From Pseudonocardia sp. C8 (GTDB lineage Bacteria > Actinomycetota > Actinomycetes > Mycobacteriales > Pseudonocardiaceae): DNA of 64,000 bases. Positions 43,844 to 53,551 of the stretch are shown piece by piece. The position numbers were made by a program, and so were the translations under genes. Each line of letters begins with the position of its first letter. The first letter of the stretch is position 1. The notes beneath the pieces were generated by a model. That model did no database searches, was not told where the DNA came from, and worked only from the letters and a program-made list of their open reading frames with translations. Where the stretch lies: positions 5,481,501 through 5,545,500 of the forward strand of contig NZ_JACMTR010000002.1 of assembly GCF_014267175.1 (NCBI RefSeq), in the 5' to 3' direction.

Positions 43844-46468
43844 GTGAACGACGAGCGTGACCCCCGGCGCACCCCGCCCCCCGGCCCCCCTCCGCCCCCC
43901 GGCCGCCCGCTCCCCCCGCCGGCACCCCGCCCCGGCGGCGCGGGTCCGCGGCGGCCCGGCCCGCCCCCGCCGCCCCCGGGGCAGGGGGACGGCCGTACGG
44001 TCCCGAACCCGCCGCCGGGTCCCCCGCGGCCGGTCCCGCAGTCGCCGCCGCCGCTGCTGACCCACGAGGAGTCCGGCGTCGGCCACTTCGGACCGGTCCG
44101 GCAGGCGCAGCAGCCCGGTGCCCCGCAGCGGCGCGGTGACAACCGGACGGACACCCGGACGGTGCGCGCGCCCGCCGACCCGGACCGGCCGCGTCCCGCC
44201 GGCGGCGGACCGCCCGGTCCACCCGGCCGCACCGACGGACGGCGTCCCGGCGGTGGAGACGGCGGTGACGGCGGCGACGGGCACCCTCGGGCGTCGCGCC
44301 GCCGGCGGATCCGGAAGTGGGTCCTCGGCGCCGCCGGGGTCGCCGTGCTCGGCCCGCTGATCGCGTTCGCGATCGGCTGGCTGGTGTTCCCGGTGCCCAG
44401 CGCCGACGACATCGCGGTCACCCAGGTCGCGACGTTCAGCTACGCCGACGGCAGTCCACTCGCGACCGTCCGGCCGGACAACGTCAACCGCACCAGCGTC
44501 TCGCTGGACCAGGTGCCGCTGCCGGTCCAGCAGGCGGTGCTGTCCGCGGAGGACCGGACGTTCTACTCCAACCCCGGCTTCGACATCACCGGCATCGGCC
44601 GCGCCGTGGTCAACCAGCTCACCGGCGGCATCGGCGGCGGCTCGACGATCACCCAGCAGTACATCAAGGTGACGACCGGCAACGACCAGTACTCGCTGTT
44701 CCGGAAGTTCCGCGAGGTCGTGCTCGCGGCGAAGATCTCCAAGGAGATGACCAAGGAACAGATCCTGGAGAACTACCTCAACGCCATCTACCTCGGCCGC
44801 GGCGCCTACGGCGTGCAGGCCGCCAGCCAGGCGTACTTCGGCAAGAACGTCTCGGACCTCGGCCCGTCCGAGGGCGCGGTGCTCGCCGGGCTGATCCAGT
44901 CGCCGTCGCGCTGGGACCCGGCGAAGAACCTCGAGATGTCCCAGCAGCGCTGGAACTTCGTGCTCGACGGCATGGTGGCGCAGGGCTGGATGTCGCCGGC
45001 CGAGCGGGCGCAGCAGCGGTTCCCGCAGTGGCGGGAGGGCACGGCGAACGAGGGCGGCGGGATCCCCGGTGACGACCGGGCCCACGTCTACAAGGCCGCC
45101 CGTGCCGAGCTGGAGAAGCTGGGCATCTCCGAGACCGAGATCAACACCCAGGGGCTGACCGTCACGACGACGATCGACCCGAAGGCCCAGGAGCAGGCCG
45201 CCGAGGCGGTCCGGAAGGCCATGGAGAGCGAGCCGGAGAACCTGCGCTCGTCGCTGGTGTCGGTGAACCCGAAGACCGGCGCGGTGCTCGCCTACTACGG
45301 CGGCGAGAACGGCGTCGGACTGGACTACGCGTCGGTGCTCAAGCAGCCCGGGTCGTCGTTCAAGCCGTTCGTGCTGGCCGCAGGCCTGCAGGCGCCCGAG
45401 CCGATCGGGCTGGGCGCGACCTACGACGGGTCGTCCCCGCAGATGCTGGCCGGCACCAGGGTCGCCAACTCCGAGGGCCCCGGCTGCGACCGCTGCTCGG
45501 TGAAGGAGGCCATGACGAAGTCGGTCAACACCGTCTTCTACAAGATGGGCCTCGACATCGGGCCGCACAAGGTCGCCGAGGCCGCGCACCAGGCCGGCAT
45601 CCCCGCCGACCTGCTCCCGAACCCGACCGGCGGCATCTCGCTGGGTGACCGGGAGGTGCACCCCGAGGACATGGCGGGCGCCTACGCGACCTTCGCCGCG
45701 GACGGCATGCGGCGCGAGCCGTTCCTCGTCGCCAAGGTCACCGCCAGCGACGGCCGGGTCATCTACGACCGCGGCAGCACCGACAACGGCCAGCAGGTCA
45801 TGGACCCCCAGGTCGCGCGGAACGTCACCGAGTCGATGACCGACGTCGCGGACTCGGCCCGGATCGGCCTGAACGGAGGCCGCCCGGTCGCCGCCAAGAC
45901 CGGCACCGTGCAGAGCGGCATCGAGGGGCAGAACAACGACGCCTGGACCGTCGGGTACACGCCGTCGGTGTCCACGGCCGTCTGGGTCGGGACCGACGAC
46001 AACACCCCGATCCAGGACTCGTCGGGCAACCCGATCTACGGCCGGATGCTGCCCGGTTCGATCTGGCAGTCGTTCATGAACGACGTGTTGCGCGGTACCC
46101 CGGTCGAGCAGTTCTCCGACTTCGAGCCGATCGGCCAGGCGCCGGCCCGCGAGGTCTCCAACGCCGGCCAGGCGCCCCCGACGCCGGCGAGCACGCCGAA
46201 CCCCGAGCCGAGCCGCCGACCCGAGGAGGACCGGGGCGGCGACTCCGGCGGTGAGGGCGACCGCGGGAACTCCGGCGGCGACGACCGCTCGGGCGGTGAC
46301 GACCGTTCCGGCGGCGACGGCGGTGGCGACAGGTCGTCCGGCGGGGACGGCGGGTCGCTGCTCGGCAACGACGGCGGCAACTCCGACGGCGACGGCAACC
46401 CCGACGGCGGCGGCAACTCCGACGGCGGGGGCAACGACGCCGGCAACCCGGACGAGGGGGGCAACTGA
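43844..46468 (+). CDS. ponA: Bifunctional penicillin-binding protein (class A, PonA1-like)
   Basis: An 874-aa wall synthase. A Pro-, Gly- and Arg-rich cytoplasmic N-terminus of ~155 residues precedes one membrane segment ([20 protein letters not shown]). The glycosyltransferase-51 domain follows, with catalytic Glu in [17 protein letters not shown]. The transpeptidase has SSFK (about residue 503), SVN (about 560) and KTG (about 684). The C-terminal ~95 residues are a Gly-, Asp- and Ser-rich repetitive tail. The start is GTG at 43844. Order DUF5318-ponA-GT87-like matches mycobacterial Rv0049-ponA1-Rv0051. Confidence 0.95.
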   Translation: MNDERDPRRTPPPGPPPPPGRPLPPPAPRPGGAGPRRPGPPPPPPGQGDGRTVPNPPPGPPRPVPQSPPPLLTHEESGVGHFGPVRQAQQPGAPQRRGDNRTDTRTVRAPADPDRPRPAGGGPPGPPGRTDGRRPGGGDGGDGGDGHPRASRRRRIRKWVLGAAGVAVLGPLIAFAIGWLVFPVPSADDIAVTQVATFSYADGSPLATVRPDNVNRTSVSLDQVPLPVQQAVLSAEDRTFYSNPGFDITGIGRAVVNQLTGGIGGGSTITQQYIKVTTGNDQYSLFRKFREVVLAAKISKEMTKEQILENYLNAIYLGRGAYGVQAASQAYFGKNVSDLGPSEGAVLAGLIQSPSRWDPAKNLEMSQQRWNFVLDGMVAQGWMSPAERAQQRFPQWREGTANEGGGIPGDDRAHVYKAARAELEKLGISETEINTQGLTVTTTIDPKAQEQAAEAVRKAMESEPENLRSSLVSVNPKTGAVLAYYGGENGVGLDYASVLKQPGSSFKPFVLAAGLQAPEPIGLGATYDGSSPQMLAGTRVANSEGPGCDRCSVKEAMTKSVNTVFYKMGLDIGPHKVAEAAHQAGIPADLLPNPTGGISLGDREVHPEDMAGAYATFAADGMRREPFLVAKVTASDGRVIYDRGSTDNGQQVMDPQVARNVTESMTDVADSARIGLNGGRPVAAKTGTVQSGIEGQNNDAWTVGYTPSVSTAVWVGTDDNTPIQDSSGNPIYGRMLPGSIWQSFMNDVLRGTPVEQFSDFEPIGQAPAREVSNAGQAPPTPASTPNPEPSRRPEEDRGGDSGGEGDRGNSGGDDRSGGDDRSGGDGGGDRSSGGDGGSLLGNDGGNSDGDGNPDGGGNSDGGGNDAGNPDEGGN

Positions 46469-46581
46469 CCGCAGCCGGCCGTTCCCGCGGCGTCTCCCGC
46501 GCCGAGCCGCCGCCCGGGGACGGCCCGACCGGACGGGTCGTCCCGACCTGGACCGAGCCGCTCGCCCGCTCGGCCAGCGGG

Positions 46582-47985
46582 GTGATCGGCGGCCCGCTCG
46601 GCCGGCACGCGCTGGTCGGCCGCGCCCGCTACTGGACCCCGCTGCGGGTCGTGCTGCTGTTCGCGGTCGCCGTCCTGGTGCTGGCCTGGCTCGGCAAGGC
46701 CGCCTGCCTGCAGCAGTACCGCACCCAGGACGGTGTGCTCGCCCTCGACTGGCGCAACGACCGCCAGTACGTGGCGATGTGCTACTCCGACACGGTCCCG
46801 CTGTACGGGCTGGAGGGCCTCGCCGACGACGGCGTCCCCTACCGCGACGCCTGGTACGAGACCCGCTCGGACGGCTCCCGCGCGGAGCGGTTCATGGAGT
46901 ACCCGGTGGTCACCGGGTTCTTCCAGTACCTGAACGCCCAGCTCACCGACGGCTGGCTGTGGCTGGCCGAGCGGTTGCCGCTGCCGACCGCGCTCGACGT
47001 CGTCGTCTACTTCGACGTGACGGCGTTCTGGCTGGCGGCCGCGTGGCTGACCGTCGTCTGGGCGGTCCTCGTGCTCCGTCCGGAACGCCCCTGGGACGCC
47101 GCGCTGGTCGCGCTGTCCCCGCTCGCGCTGGTGCACGTGTTCACCAACTTCGACGCGCTCGCCGTCGCGCTCGCCACCGGCGGGCTGCTGGCGCTGCGCC
47201 GGGACCGCCCCGGCTGGGCGGGGGTGCTGCTCGGGCTCGGTACCGCCGCGAAGCTCTACCCGGCGCTGTTGCTGCTGCCGATCGTGCTGATCGGCTGGCG
47301 ACGGCGGTCGTCCGGCGGGCTGGTCCGTGCGGCGTGGGCGGCCGGGGCGGCGGTCGCGACCTGGCTGGCGGTGAACCTGCCCGTCGCGCTGGCCTGGCCG
47401 CGCGGCTGGTCGGAGTTCTTCCTGCTCAACCGGACGCGCCCGGCCGACCCGGACTCGATCTGGTACGCGCTGTCCTGGTTCACCGGCTGGGCCGGCTTCG
47501 ACGGTCCGCTGGCGCCTGGCGCCGCCCCGACGGTCCTCAACGCCGTCACGTTCGTGCTGATGGCGCTGGCGTTCGCCGCGGTCGCCTGGCTCGCCCTGCG
47601 CGCGCCGCGCCCGCCGGCGGTCGCGGAGCTCGGGTTCCTGGCCGTCGCGGCGTTCCTGCTGGTCAACAAGGTGTGGAGCCCGCAGTACTCGCTGTGGCTG
47701 GTGCCGCTCGCGGTGCTGGCGCTCCCGCGGTGGCGGCTGCTGCTCGGCTGGATGGCGGTCGACGCGCTGGTCTGGGTGCCGCGGATGTACCAGTACCTGG
47801 GCGTGGCGGACAAGGGCCTGCCGATGGAGCCGTTCCTGATCACGGTGCTGGTCCGGGACGCCGTGGTCGTCGCGTTGTGCGTGCTCGTGGTCCGGCAGAT
47901 CCTCCACCCGGAGCCCGAACCGGGGCGCGCCCCGGACCCGGTGTGGCCGCGCACCGCGCCGGCCCCCGTCGCCCGGCACGGGTGA
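46582..47985 (+). CDS. GT87/DUF2029-like membrane glycosyltransferase
   Basis: A 467-aa membrane protein with about ten hydrophobic segments. The early loop has [20 protein letters not shown] and [20 protein letters not shown], and the middle has [20 protein letters not shown], features of polyprenyl-phosphate-dependent mannosyltransferase-like proteins. The role is probably in cell-envelope glycan synthesis. The start is uncertain. GTG 46582 is the first normal start, but the upstream codons in frame encode [15 protein letters not shown] and run back to a CTG at 46465 that overlaps the ponA stop (CTGA). A CTG start coupled to ponA is therefore plausible. Confidence 0.82.
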   Translation: MIGGPLGRHALVGRARYWTPLRVVLLFAVAVLVLAWLGKAACLQQYRTQDGVLALDWRNDRQYVAMCYSDTVPLYGLEGLADDGVPYRDAWYETRSDGSRAERFMEYPVVTGFFQYLNAQLTDGWLWLAERLPLPTALDVVVYFDVTAFWLAAAWLTVVWAVLVLRPERPWDAALVALSPLALVHVFTNFDALAVALATGGLLALRRDRPGWAGVLLGLGTAAKLYPALLLLPIVLIGWRRRSSGGLVRAAWAAGAAVATWLAVNLPVALAWPRGWSEFFLLNRTRPADPDSIWYALSWFTGWAGFDGPLAPGAAPTVLNAVTFVLMALAFAAVAWLALRAPRPPAVAELGFLAVAAFLLVNKVWSPQYSLWLVPLAVLALPRWRLLLGWMAVDALVWVPRMYQYLGVADKGLPMEPFLITVLVRDAVVVALCVLVVRQILHPEPEPGRAPDPVWPRTAPAPVARHG

Positions 47986-48036
47986 CGCGGGTCTCGGCCG
48001 GGCCCCGCCGGGCGCGGAGTGCGCGACGATCACCCC

Positions 48037-48714
48037 ATGGGCGACGACGCGGTGGTCCCGGACGGCGTGCAGCAGCGGCTCCGGGAGCGGGTCCGGGCCG
48101 CCCTGTCCGTGCTCCCGGCGGAGCGGCGGCAGGCCGCGTCCGACGCCGACCGGGCCGGCAAGCGGGCCGCGGCCGTCACACTGACCCTCCTGCCGGTCCC
48201 CGGTGCCACCGGTGACGGCCCGCTCGCCGACGAGGTCGCGTTCGTCCTCACCCGGAGGGCCCGGTCGCTGCGGGCGCACTCCGGGCAGTGGGCGCTACCC
48301 GGTGGCCGGATCGACGCCGGCGAGACCGCCGAGCAGGCCGGCCGCCGCGAGGTCGCCGAGGAGATCGGGCTCGCCCTCGGCCCGGAGCGGGTCCTCGGCC
48401 TGCTCGACGACTACCCGACCCGCTCCGGCTACGTCATCACGCCGGTCGTGCTGTGGGCGGGCGGTGCCGGGGAGCCGGTGCCGAACCCCGACGAGGTGGC
48501 CGTGCTGCACCGCCCACCGCTCGCCGAGATCGACCGCGAGCCCCGGTTCCTGACCATCCCGGAATCCGAGGCCCCGGTGATCCAGGTGCCGTTGTTCGAC
48601 CGCTACGTGCACGCCCCGACCGGTGCGGTGCTCTACCAGTTCCGGGAGGTCGTGCTGCACGGCCGGCCGACCCGGGTGGCGCACCTCGAGCAGCCGGTGT
48701 TCGCCTGGCGCTGA
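48037..48714 (+). CDS. Nudix hydrolase, CoA pyrophosphatase-like
   Basis: A 225-aa hydrolase. The region SLRAHSGQWALPGGRIDAGE resembles the CoA-specific UPF0035 motif next to the Nudix box ([20 protein letters not shown] then IGL). The N-terminal helix region is rich in Arg and Ala. Family members hydrolyse coenzyme A or similar diphosphates. The ATG at 48037 is preferred; a GTG at 48019 would add six residues. It is convergent with the endonuclease IV gene. Confidence 0.85.
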   Translation: MGDDAVVPDGVQQRLRERVRAALSVLPAERRQAASDADRAGKRAAAVTLTLLPVPGATGDGPLADEVAFVLTRRARSLRAHSGQWALPGGRIDAGETAEQAGRREVAEEIGLALGPERVLGLLDDYPTRSGYVITPVVLWAGGAGEPVPNPDEVAVLHRPPLAEIDREPRFLTIPESEAPVIQVPLFDRYVHAPTGAVLYQFREVVLHGRPTRVAHLEQPVFAWR

Positions 48715-48715
48715 G

Positions 48716-49486
48716 CTACGGCGCGTGCTCGCGCAGGTAGGCGATGTCGCGGGCCTGCCCGTCCGCCGGTGTCTCGACCACGACCGGTGCCCCCGCCTCG
48801 GCGACGACCGCCGCCAGCTCGTCCGCCGGGATCGTGCCGGACTCGATGTTGGCGTGCCGGTCCCGCGCCGAGTCGAACGGGTCGCGGGAGTTGTTGAGGT
48901 GGATCAGGTCGATCCGTCCGGTGATCGCCTTCGCGCGCTCCACGATCCCGGCGAGCTCCTCGCCGCCGGCGTACGCGTGGCAGGTGTCCAGGCAGAACCC
49001 GACACCGAACTCGCCGACCGCGTCCCACAGCCGCGCGAGCGCGTCGAACCGGCGGGCCATCGCGTTGTCCCCGCCCGCGGTGTTCTCGATGAGGATCGGC
49101 ACGTCGAACCCGTGCTCGCCGGCCTGCCGCTCGACGAACTTGCGCCAGTTGTCCACGCCGACCGCCGGGTCGTCGTCCTTCGTGACGTGCCCGCCGTGCA
49201 CGACCAGGCCGAAGGCGCCGACCGCTGCCGCGCCCGCCATGTGCTGCTGCACGATCTTGCGGGACGGGATGCGGATCCGGTTGTTCGTCGACGCGACGTT
49301 CGCGGTGTACGGGGCGTGCACCACGACCGCGACGTCGGACGCCGACAGCTCCGCCGCCCGCGGGTGCGGCGGCGGCTTCTTCCAGCCCTGCGGGTCGGAC
49401 AGGAAGATCTGGACCACCTCGGCGCCCACCTCGCCGGCCGCGGCCAGCGGGTCCTCGGCGTCGCGGACGTGCGCTCCGATCTGCAT
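48716..49486 (-). CDS. nfo: Endonuclease IV (AP endonuclease)
   Basis: A 256-aa zinc-dependent enzyme that cuts DNA at abasic sites. The TIM-barrel landmarks are MQIGAHVRDAEDPLAAAGEV, VVVHAPYTANVAST, GLVVHGGHVTKDDD, PILIENTAGGDNAMARRF, VGFCLDTCHAYAGGEEL and LIHLNNSRDPFDSARDRHAN, which carry the metal-binding His, Glu and Asp residues. The ATG at 49486 follows a minus-strand TACCGT (49498-49493) by 6 bp with no ribosome site, suggesting a leaderless mRNA. Confidence 0.93.
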   Translation of the reverse strand: MQIGAHVRDAEDPLAAAGEVGAEVVQIFLSDPQGWKKPPPHPRAAELSASDVAVVVHAPYTANVASTNNRIRIPSRKIVQQHMAGAAAVGAFGLVVHGGHVTKDDDPAVGVDNWRKFVERQAGEHGFDVPILIENTAGGDNAMARRFDALARLWDAVGEFGVGFCLDTCHAYAGGEELAGIVERAKAITGRIDLIHLNNSRDPFDSARDRHANIESGTIPADELAAVVAEAGAPVVVETPADGQARDIAYLREHAP

Positions 49487-49492
49487 GCGGGA

Positions 49493-49498
49493 ACGGTA
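49493..49498 (-). promoter_or_regulatory. -10 element for the leaderless nfo transcript
   Basis: TACCGT on the minus strand, 6 bp before the ATG of nfo. Confidence 0.5.
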
Positions 49499-49669
49499 GC
49501 GAGCACCCCCGACAGCGCGCCCCGGGGCCGGTCGGCCACCCGGCGATCCGGCCGGCGCGTACCCGCAGGTCGGACCCCGGATCGTCGTTGCTAGCCTGGG
49601 TCGGTCATCCCGCAGTTCTCCCGCCCGGCCGCCGGCCGGTGAACGCGAAACTGTCGGGGTGCGCTGAGA

Positions 49670-49720
49670 ACCTCCTGTCACGGCCGTCCGGGCCGTGACC
49701 GTTTCGAGTCCATAGGAGGT
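49670..49720 (+). promoter_or_regulatory. rpsF leader structure pairing with the Shine-Dalgarno sequence
   Basis: ACCTCCT (49670-49676) is perfectly complementary to AGGAGGT (49714-49720), the rpsF ribosome site. A 9-bp hairpin GTCACGGCC / GGCCGTGAC (49677-49699) lies directly inside. The fold would hide the ribosome site. Autoregulation of rpsF by S6:S18 through a leader is known in other bacteria and may occur here. Confidence 0.55.
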
Positions 49721-49731
49721 GAGTGGTTCTC

Positions 49732-50046
49732 ATGCGTCACTACGAGGTCATGGTCATCCTCGACGGCAGCCTGGACGAGCGCACCGTGCAGCCGTCCCTG
49801 GAGCAGTTCCTCTCCGTCGTGAAGAGCGACGGCGGATCGATCGAGAAGATCGAGGTCTGGGGCAAGCGCCGGCTGGCCTACGAGATCAAGAAGCAGGGCG
49901 AGGCCATCTACGCGGTCGTCGAGATCACCGCGGAGCCGGCCACCGTCGCCGAGCTGGACCGCCAGCTGGGCCTGAACGAGTCCGTGCTGCGCACCAAGGT
50001 GCTGCGCAAGGACATCACCCGCACGCCGGCGCCCGCCGCCGGCTGA
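49732..50046 (+). CDS. rpsF: Small ribosomal subunit protein bS6
   Basis: A 104-aa 30S protein starting [20 protein letters not shown] and containing [20 protein letters not shown], standard for S6. S6 binds S18, encoded two genes on. The ATG at 49732 matches the family start; AGGAGG lies 12 nt upstream, which is long. The GTG at 49723 is an alternative but is too close to the AGGAGG. It leads the rpsF-ssb-rpsR-rplI operon. Confidence 0.97.
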   Translation: MRHYEVMVILDGSLDERTVQPSLEQFLSVVKSDGGSIEKIEVWGKRRLAYEIKKQGEAIYAVVEITAEPATVAELDRQLGLNESVLRTKVLRKDITRTPAPAAG

Positions 50047-50057
50047 GAGGGGCACTC

Positions 50058-50621
50058 ATGGCCGGCGAGACCGTGATCACCGTCGTGGGCAACCTGACGG
50101 CGGATCCCGAGCTGCGGTTCACCCCCTCCGGCGCCGCGGTCGCCAACTTCACCGTCGCGTCGACGCCGCGCACCTTCGACCGCCAGACCGGCGAGTGGAA
50201 GGACGGCGAGGCGCTGTTCCTGCGCTGCAACATCTGGCGCCAGGCGGCGGAGAACGTCGCCGAGTCGCTGACCCGCGGTGCGCGGGTGGTGGTGCAGGGG
50301 CGCCTCCGGCAGCGGTCCTTCGAGACCCGCGAGGGTGAGAAGCGCACCGTCGTGGAGCTGGAGGTCGACGAGGTCGGCCCCTCGCTCCGGTACGCGACCG
50401 CCAAGGTCAACAAGGTCAGCCGGGGCGGTGGTTCCGGCGGCTTCGGTGGCGGTGGCGGCGGCTACGAGGGCGGTGGCGGCGGCTTCGGCGGCGGCCCCCA
50501 GAGCGGTGGTCCCGGCGGCGGCTCCGGCGGGGGCAACTCCGGCGGCGGCTATGACGACCCCTGGGGTTCGGCCCCGCCCGCGGGCAGCGGCGCGGCGTCC
50601 GACGACGAGCCCCCCTTCTGA
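50058..50621 (+). CDS. ssb: Single-stranded DNA-binding protein
   Basis: A 187-aa protein with an N-terminal OB fold ([20 protein letters not shown] to [11 protein letters not shown], residues ~1-118). A glycine-rich linker of ~50 residues and the acidic tip DDEPPF follow; the tip recruits repair and replication partners. The ATG at 50058 has a GAGAGGGG ribosome site. Placement between rpsF and rpsR is conserved. Confidence 0.98.
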   Translation: MAGETVITVVGNLTADPELRFTPSGAAVANFTVASTPRTFDRQTGEWKDGEALFLRCNIWRQAAENVAESLTRGARVVVQGRLRQRSFETREGEKRTVVELEVDEVGPSLRYATAKVNKVSRGGGSGGFGGGGGGYEGGGGGFGGGPQSGGPGGGSGGGNSGGGYDDPWGSAPPAGSGAASDDEPPF

Positions 50622-50672
50622 TCCACGTCCCCTCCGCCCACGACGGGCGGTAGACACTCCAGGAGCACCACC

Positions 50673-50909
50673 ATGGCCAAGGCCATCGTGCGCAAGCCGA
50701 AGAAGAAGGTCTGCGCGTTCTGCAAGGACAAGGCCCAGCTGATCGACTACAAGGACACCGGTCTGCTGCGGAAGTTCATCTCCGACCGGGGCAAGATCCG
50801 TGCCCGCCGGGTGACCGGCAACTGCCGGCAGCACCAGCGGGACATCGCCGTCGCGGTGAAGAACTCCCGCGAGGTCGCACTGCTGCCCTACACCTCGACC
50901 GCGCGCTGA
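50673..50909 (+). CDS. rpsR: Small ribosomal subunit protein bS18 (zinc-binding form)
   Basis: A 78-aa 30S protein. It keeps the cysteines of the zinc-binding form: KVCAFCKDK near the N-terminus and [10 protein letters not shown] later. Actinobacteria often have a second, cysteine-free copy under Zur control, which would lie elsewhere. The ATG is preceded by CAGGAGCACC. Confidence 0.97.
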   Translation: MAKAIVRKPKKKVCAFCKDKAQLIDYKDTGLLRKFISDRGKIRARRVTGNCRQHQRDIAVAVKNSREVALLPYTSTAR

Positions 50910-50928
50910 CACGAGGAGGAGAACGCAG

Positions 50929-51375
50929 ATGAAGCTCATCCTCAACGCCGACGTCCCGAACCTGGGCGCGCCGGGCGACATCGTCGAGGTCAAGGACGGC
51001 TACGGCCGCAACTACCTGCTGCCGCGCAAGCTCGCGGTCGTCGCCACCCGCGGTGCCGAGAAGCAGGTCGAGCAGATCCGCCGGGCGCAGAAGTCCCGCG
51101 CGATCCGCGACCTGAGCCACGCGCAGCAGGTCGACTCGCAGCTGCGGAACCTGAACGTGACGGTCCCGGCGAAGGCCGGCGCCAACGGCCGCCTGTTCGG
51201 GTCCGTCACCCCGGCCGCGGTCGTCGACGCCGTGAAGGCCGCCGGCGGGCCGGCGCTGGACAAGCGCTCCGTCGACGTCCCGGGGCACATCAAGACCCTC
51301 GGCAAGCACCAGGTGCAGGTCCGCCTGCACCCGGAGGTCACCACCGAGCTGCCGATCGCGGTCGTCGCGAGCTGA
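50929..51375 (+). CDS. rplI: Large ribosomal subunit protein bL9
   Basis: A 148-aa 50S protein with the L9 N-terminal domain ([20 protein letters not shown] then [18 protein letters not shown]), the long connecting helix, and the C-terminal domain ([20 protein letters not shown]). The ATG at 50929 has CGAGGAGGAGAA as its ribosome site. It is the last gene of the operon and is followed by two inverted repeats. Confidence 0.98.
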   Translation: MKLILNADVPNLGAPGDIVEVKDGYGRNYLLPRKLAVVATRGAEKQVEQIRRAQKSRAIRDLSHAQQVDSQLRNLNVTVPAKAGANGRLFGSVTPAAVVDAVKAAGGPALDKRSVDVPGHIKTLGKHQVQVRLHPEVTTELPIAVVAS

Positions 51376-51385
51376 ATACGTGACA

Positions 51386-51403
51386 GGTGGTCGCGCGACC
51401 ACC
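51386..51403. repeat. 18-bp perfect palindrome after rplI
   Basis: GGTGGTCGCGCGACCACC reads the same on both strands. It lies 10 bp past the rplI stop and just before the main terminator. It could be a minor stem or a protein-binding site. Confidence 0.6.
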
Positions 51404-51413
51404 GAGCGTAGTC

Positions 51414-51452
51414 AGGGCGGTGACCGGAGCCCCGTGCTCCGGTCACCGCCCT
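51414..51452 (+). terminator. Strong terminator of the rpsF operon
   Basis: A perfect 17-bp stem AGGGCGGTGACCGGAGC / GCTCCGGTCACCGCCCT with a 5-nt loop, followed by TTCG. Confidence 0.88.
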
Positions 51453-52018
51453 TTCGCATGTCCGGAGCCGGTCCGGGGAGCGGGACGAGCGCGCTCCGGA
51501 GTCGGGAGTGGACAGTGCGACCCGTTCGTGGGACCCGGTCGCGGGATGTGTTGTCACGCAGCCGACACGCCACCGGTGACGGCCCGCTCGTCGGGCGGAC
51601 CTGTGGATGCGCCGAGCGGCGAACGGTCCCCCGGGCGGTCCGACACGCCGATCGCGGGCCTGCGCCGACACGCCCGAGCAAAGTTGTCCACACCCGTCCC
51701 CATGGCCCTGACCAGCGATTTCAGGGGGAATTGGGCGGTTGTCCCCAGGGTTTCCACAGCACGGTCCCGGGACGGACGGCGTTCGTGCACAGTTCATCCC
51801 CAGGTTGATCACCATGCCCGTTCGCGTGCGGGGCTCGCCCGGCCTAGCCTCGGCCGCACCGGCCCGGCGAGGGGCTCCCGTACGCACCCGCGCGAGGCGC
51901 GGTCCGGCGGGGTGCCGCCACGGCCGGAGATCACGGGAGATCCGCGCGGGTCGGCGAACCGCCACTCGCGCATCGAACGTGTGTTCGGGTATGCTGTCCA
52001 TCGGGGGTGACGCTGCGT

Positions 52019-53434
52019 ATGGCTCTGACAGACGACCGTCCAGCCGGACGGCCTCGGGCCGTTCGCGACGGCGACCAGGCCGGTGGATCCTCCGACGGCG
52101 CGAGCGGAGCCTTCGACCGGCAGCCTCCGCAGGACCTGACCGCGGAACAGTCGGTGCTCGGCGGGATGCTGCTGAGCAAGGACGCGATCGCCGACGTCGT
52201 CGAGGTGCTGCGGCCGGAGGACTTCTACCGGCCCGCGCACCAGACCGTCTACGAGACGATCCTGGACCTCTACGGCCGCGGTGAGCCGGCCGACGCGGTG
52301 ACCGTGTCGGCGGAGCTGCAGCGGCGCGGCGAGCTGGTCCGGCTCGGCGGCGCCCCCTACCTGCACACGCTGATCGCGACGGTGCCGACTGCGGCGAACG
52401 CGGCGTACTACGCCGAGATCGTCGGTGAGAAGGCGATCCTGCGCCGGCTGGTCGAGGCCGGTACCCGGATCGTGCAGCTCGGCTACCACGGCAACGAGGG
52501 CGGCGAGGTCGACGAGGTCGTCGACCGGGCCCAGGCGGCCGTCTACGAGGTCACCGAGCGCACCACCACCGAGGACTACACCGTGCTGGAGGAGCTCCTC
52601 CAGCCGACGATGGACGAGATCGACGCGATCGCCTCCCGGGGCGGCCTCGCGGCGGGCGTCCCGACCGGGTTCGCCGACCTCGACGCCTGCACCAACGGAC
52701 TGCACCCCGGGCAGATGGTCGTCGTGGCGGCGCGCCCGGGTCTGGGCAAATCGACCCTCGGTCTGGACTTCGCGCGCTCGTGCTCGATCAAGAACGGCAT
52801 GACCAGCGCGTTCTTCTCGCTCGAGATGAGCAAGTCCGAGATCGTGATGCGCCTGCTGTCGGCGGAGGCGCGGATCCGGCTGGCCGACATGCGCGCGGGC
52901 CGGATGTCCGACGAGGACTGGACCCGGATGGCCCGCCGGATGTCGGAGATCTCCGAGGCTCCGCTCTACATCGACGACTCGCCGAACCTCACGCTGATGG
53001 AGATCCGGGCCAAGGCGCGCCGGATGAAGCAGCGCAACGACCTCAAGCTGATCATCCTGGACTACCTGCAGCTGATGACCTCGGGCCGCAAGGTCGAGTC
53101 CCGGCAGCAGGAAGTGTCGGAGTTCTCCCGGCAGATCAAGCTCCTCGCGAAGGAGCTCGAGGTGCCGGTGGTCGCGATGAGCCAGCTGAACCGTGGCCCG
53201 GAGCAGCGCACCGACAAGCGGCCGATGCTGTCGGACCTGCGCGAGTCCGGATCGATCGAGCAGGACGCCGACATGGTGATCCTGCTGCACCGCCCGGACG
53301 CGTTCGAGAACGACGACCCGCGGGCGGGCGAGGCGGACCTGATCCTGGCCAAGCACCGGAACGGGCCCACCACGACGATCACGGTCGCGCACCAGCTGCA
53401 CTACAGCCGGTTCTCCGACCTCGCCCACGGGTAG
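52019..53434 (+). CDS. dnaB: Replicative DNA helicase DnaB
   Basis: A 471-aa hexameric helicase. The N-terminal domain begins DLTAEQSVLGGMLLSKDAIA. The RecA-like domain has Walker A AARPGLGKSTLGLDFA (about residue 240), Walker B LIILDYLQLM and the arginine-finger region SQLNRGPEQRTDKRP. No intein interrupts it, unlike some actinobacterial homologues. The ATG at 52019 has a GGGGGTG ribosome site; a GTG at 52007 would add four residues. Its loader is probably the DciA protein encoded at the left end. Confidence 0.97.
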   Translation: MALTDDRPAGRPRAVRDGDQAGGSSDGASGAFDRQPPQDLTAEQSVLGGMLLSKDAIADVVEVLRPEDFYRPAHQTVYETILDLYGRGEPADAVTVSAELQRRGELVRLGGAPYLHTLIATVPTAANAAYYAEIVGEKAILRRLVEAGTRIVQLGYHGNEGGEVDEVVDRAQAAVYEVTERTTTEDYTVLEELLQPTMDEIDAIASRGGLAAGVPTGFADLDACTNGLHPGQMVVVAARPGLGKSTLGLDFARSCSIKNGMTSAFFSLEMSKSEIVMRLLSAEARIRLADMRAGRMSDEDWTRMARRMSEISEAPLYIDDSPNLTLMEIRAKARRMKQRNDLKLIILDYLQLMTSGRKVESRQQEVSEFSRQIKLLAKELEVPVVAMSQLNRGPEQRTDKRPMLSDLRESGSIEQDADMVILLHRPDAFENDDPRAGEADLILAKHRNGPTTTITVAHQLHYSRFSDLAHG

Positions 53435-53508
53435 GCCACCACCGCTCGCCGGGGCGGGGCGCGATCGCGCGGAGCCGCCCCCGGGAGCCGCCCGCGGCCC
53501 GGACGGGT

Positions 53509-53543
53509 GTGCGGGGCACCGGTCGGCCACCGGTACCCCGCAC
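53509..53543. terminator. Bidirectional terminator after dnaB
   Basis: A 15-bp stem with one mismatch, GTGCGGGGCACCGGT / ACCGGTACCCCGCAC, with a 5-nt loop, lies between two convergent genes. Confidence 0.75.
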
Positions 53544-53551
53544 CCCACCCG

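Larger units (their letters stand above)
51376..52018. other. Intergenic region upstream of dnaB with DnaA-box-like sites
   Basis: About 640 bp without a supported gene. After the rplI terminator it holds TTGTCCACA (51684-51692, consensus DnaA box), TTGTCCCCA (51739-51747) and a TTTCCACAG-like site (51751-51759). A possible dnaB -10 TATGCT lies at 51990-51995. Confidence 0.6.

Noticed and set aside
52019..53434. Intein in dnaB
   Set aside because: The protein is of normal length and the Walker A region is uninterrupted.
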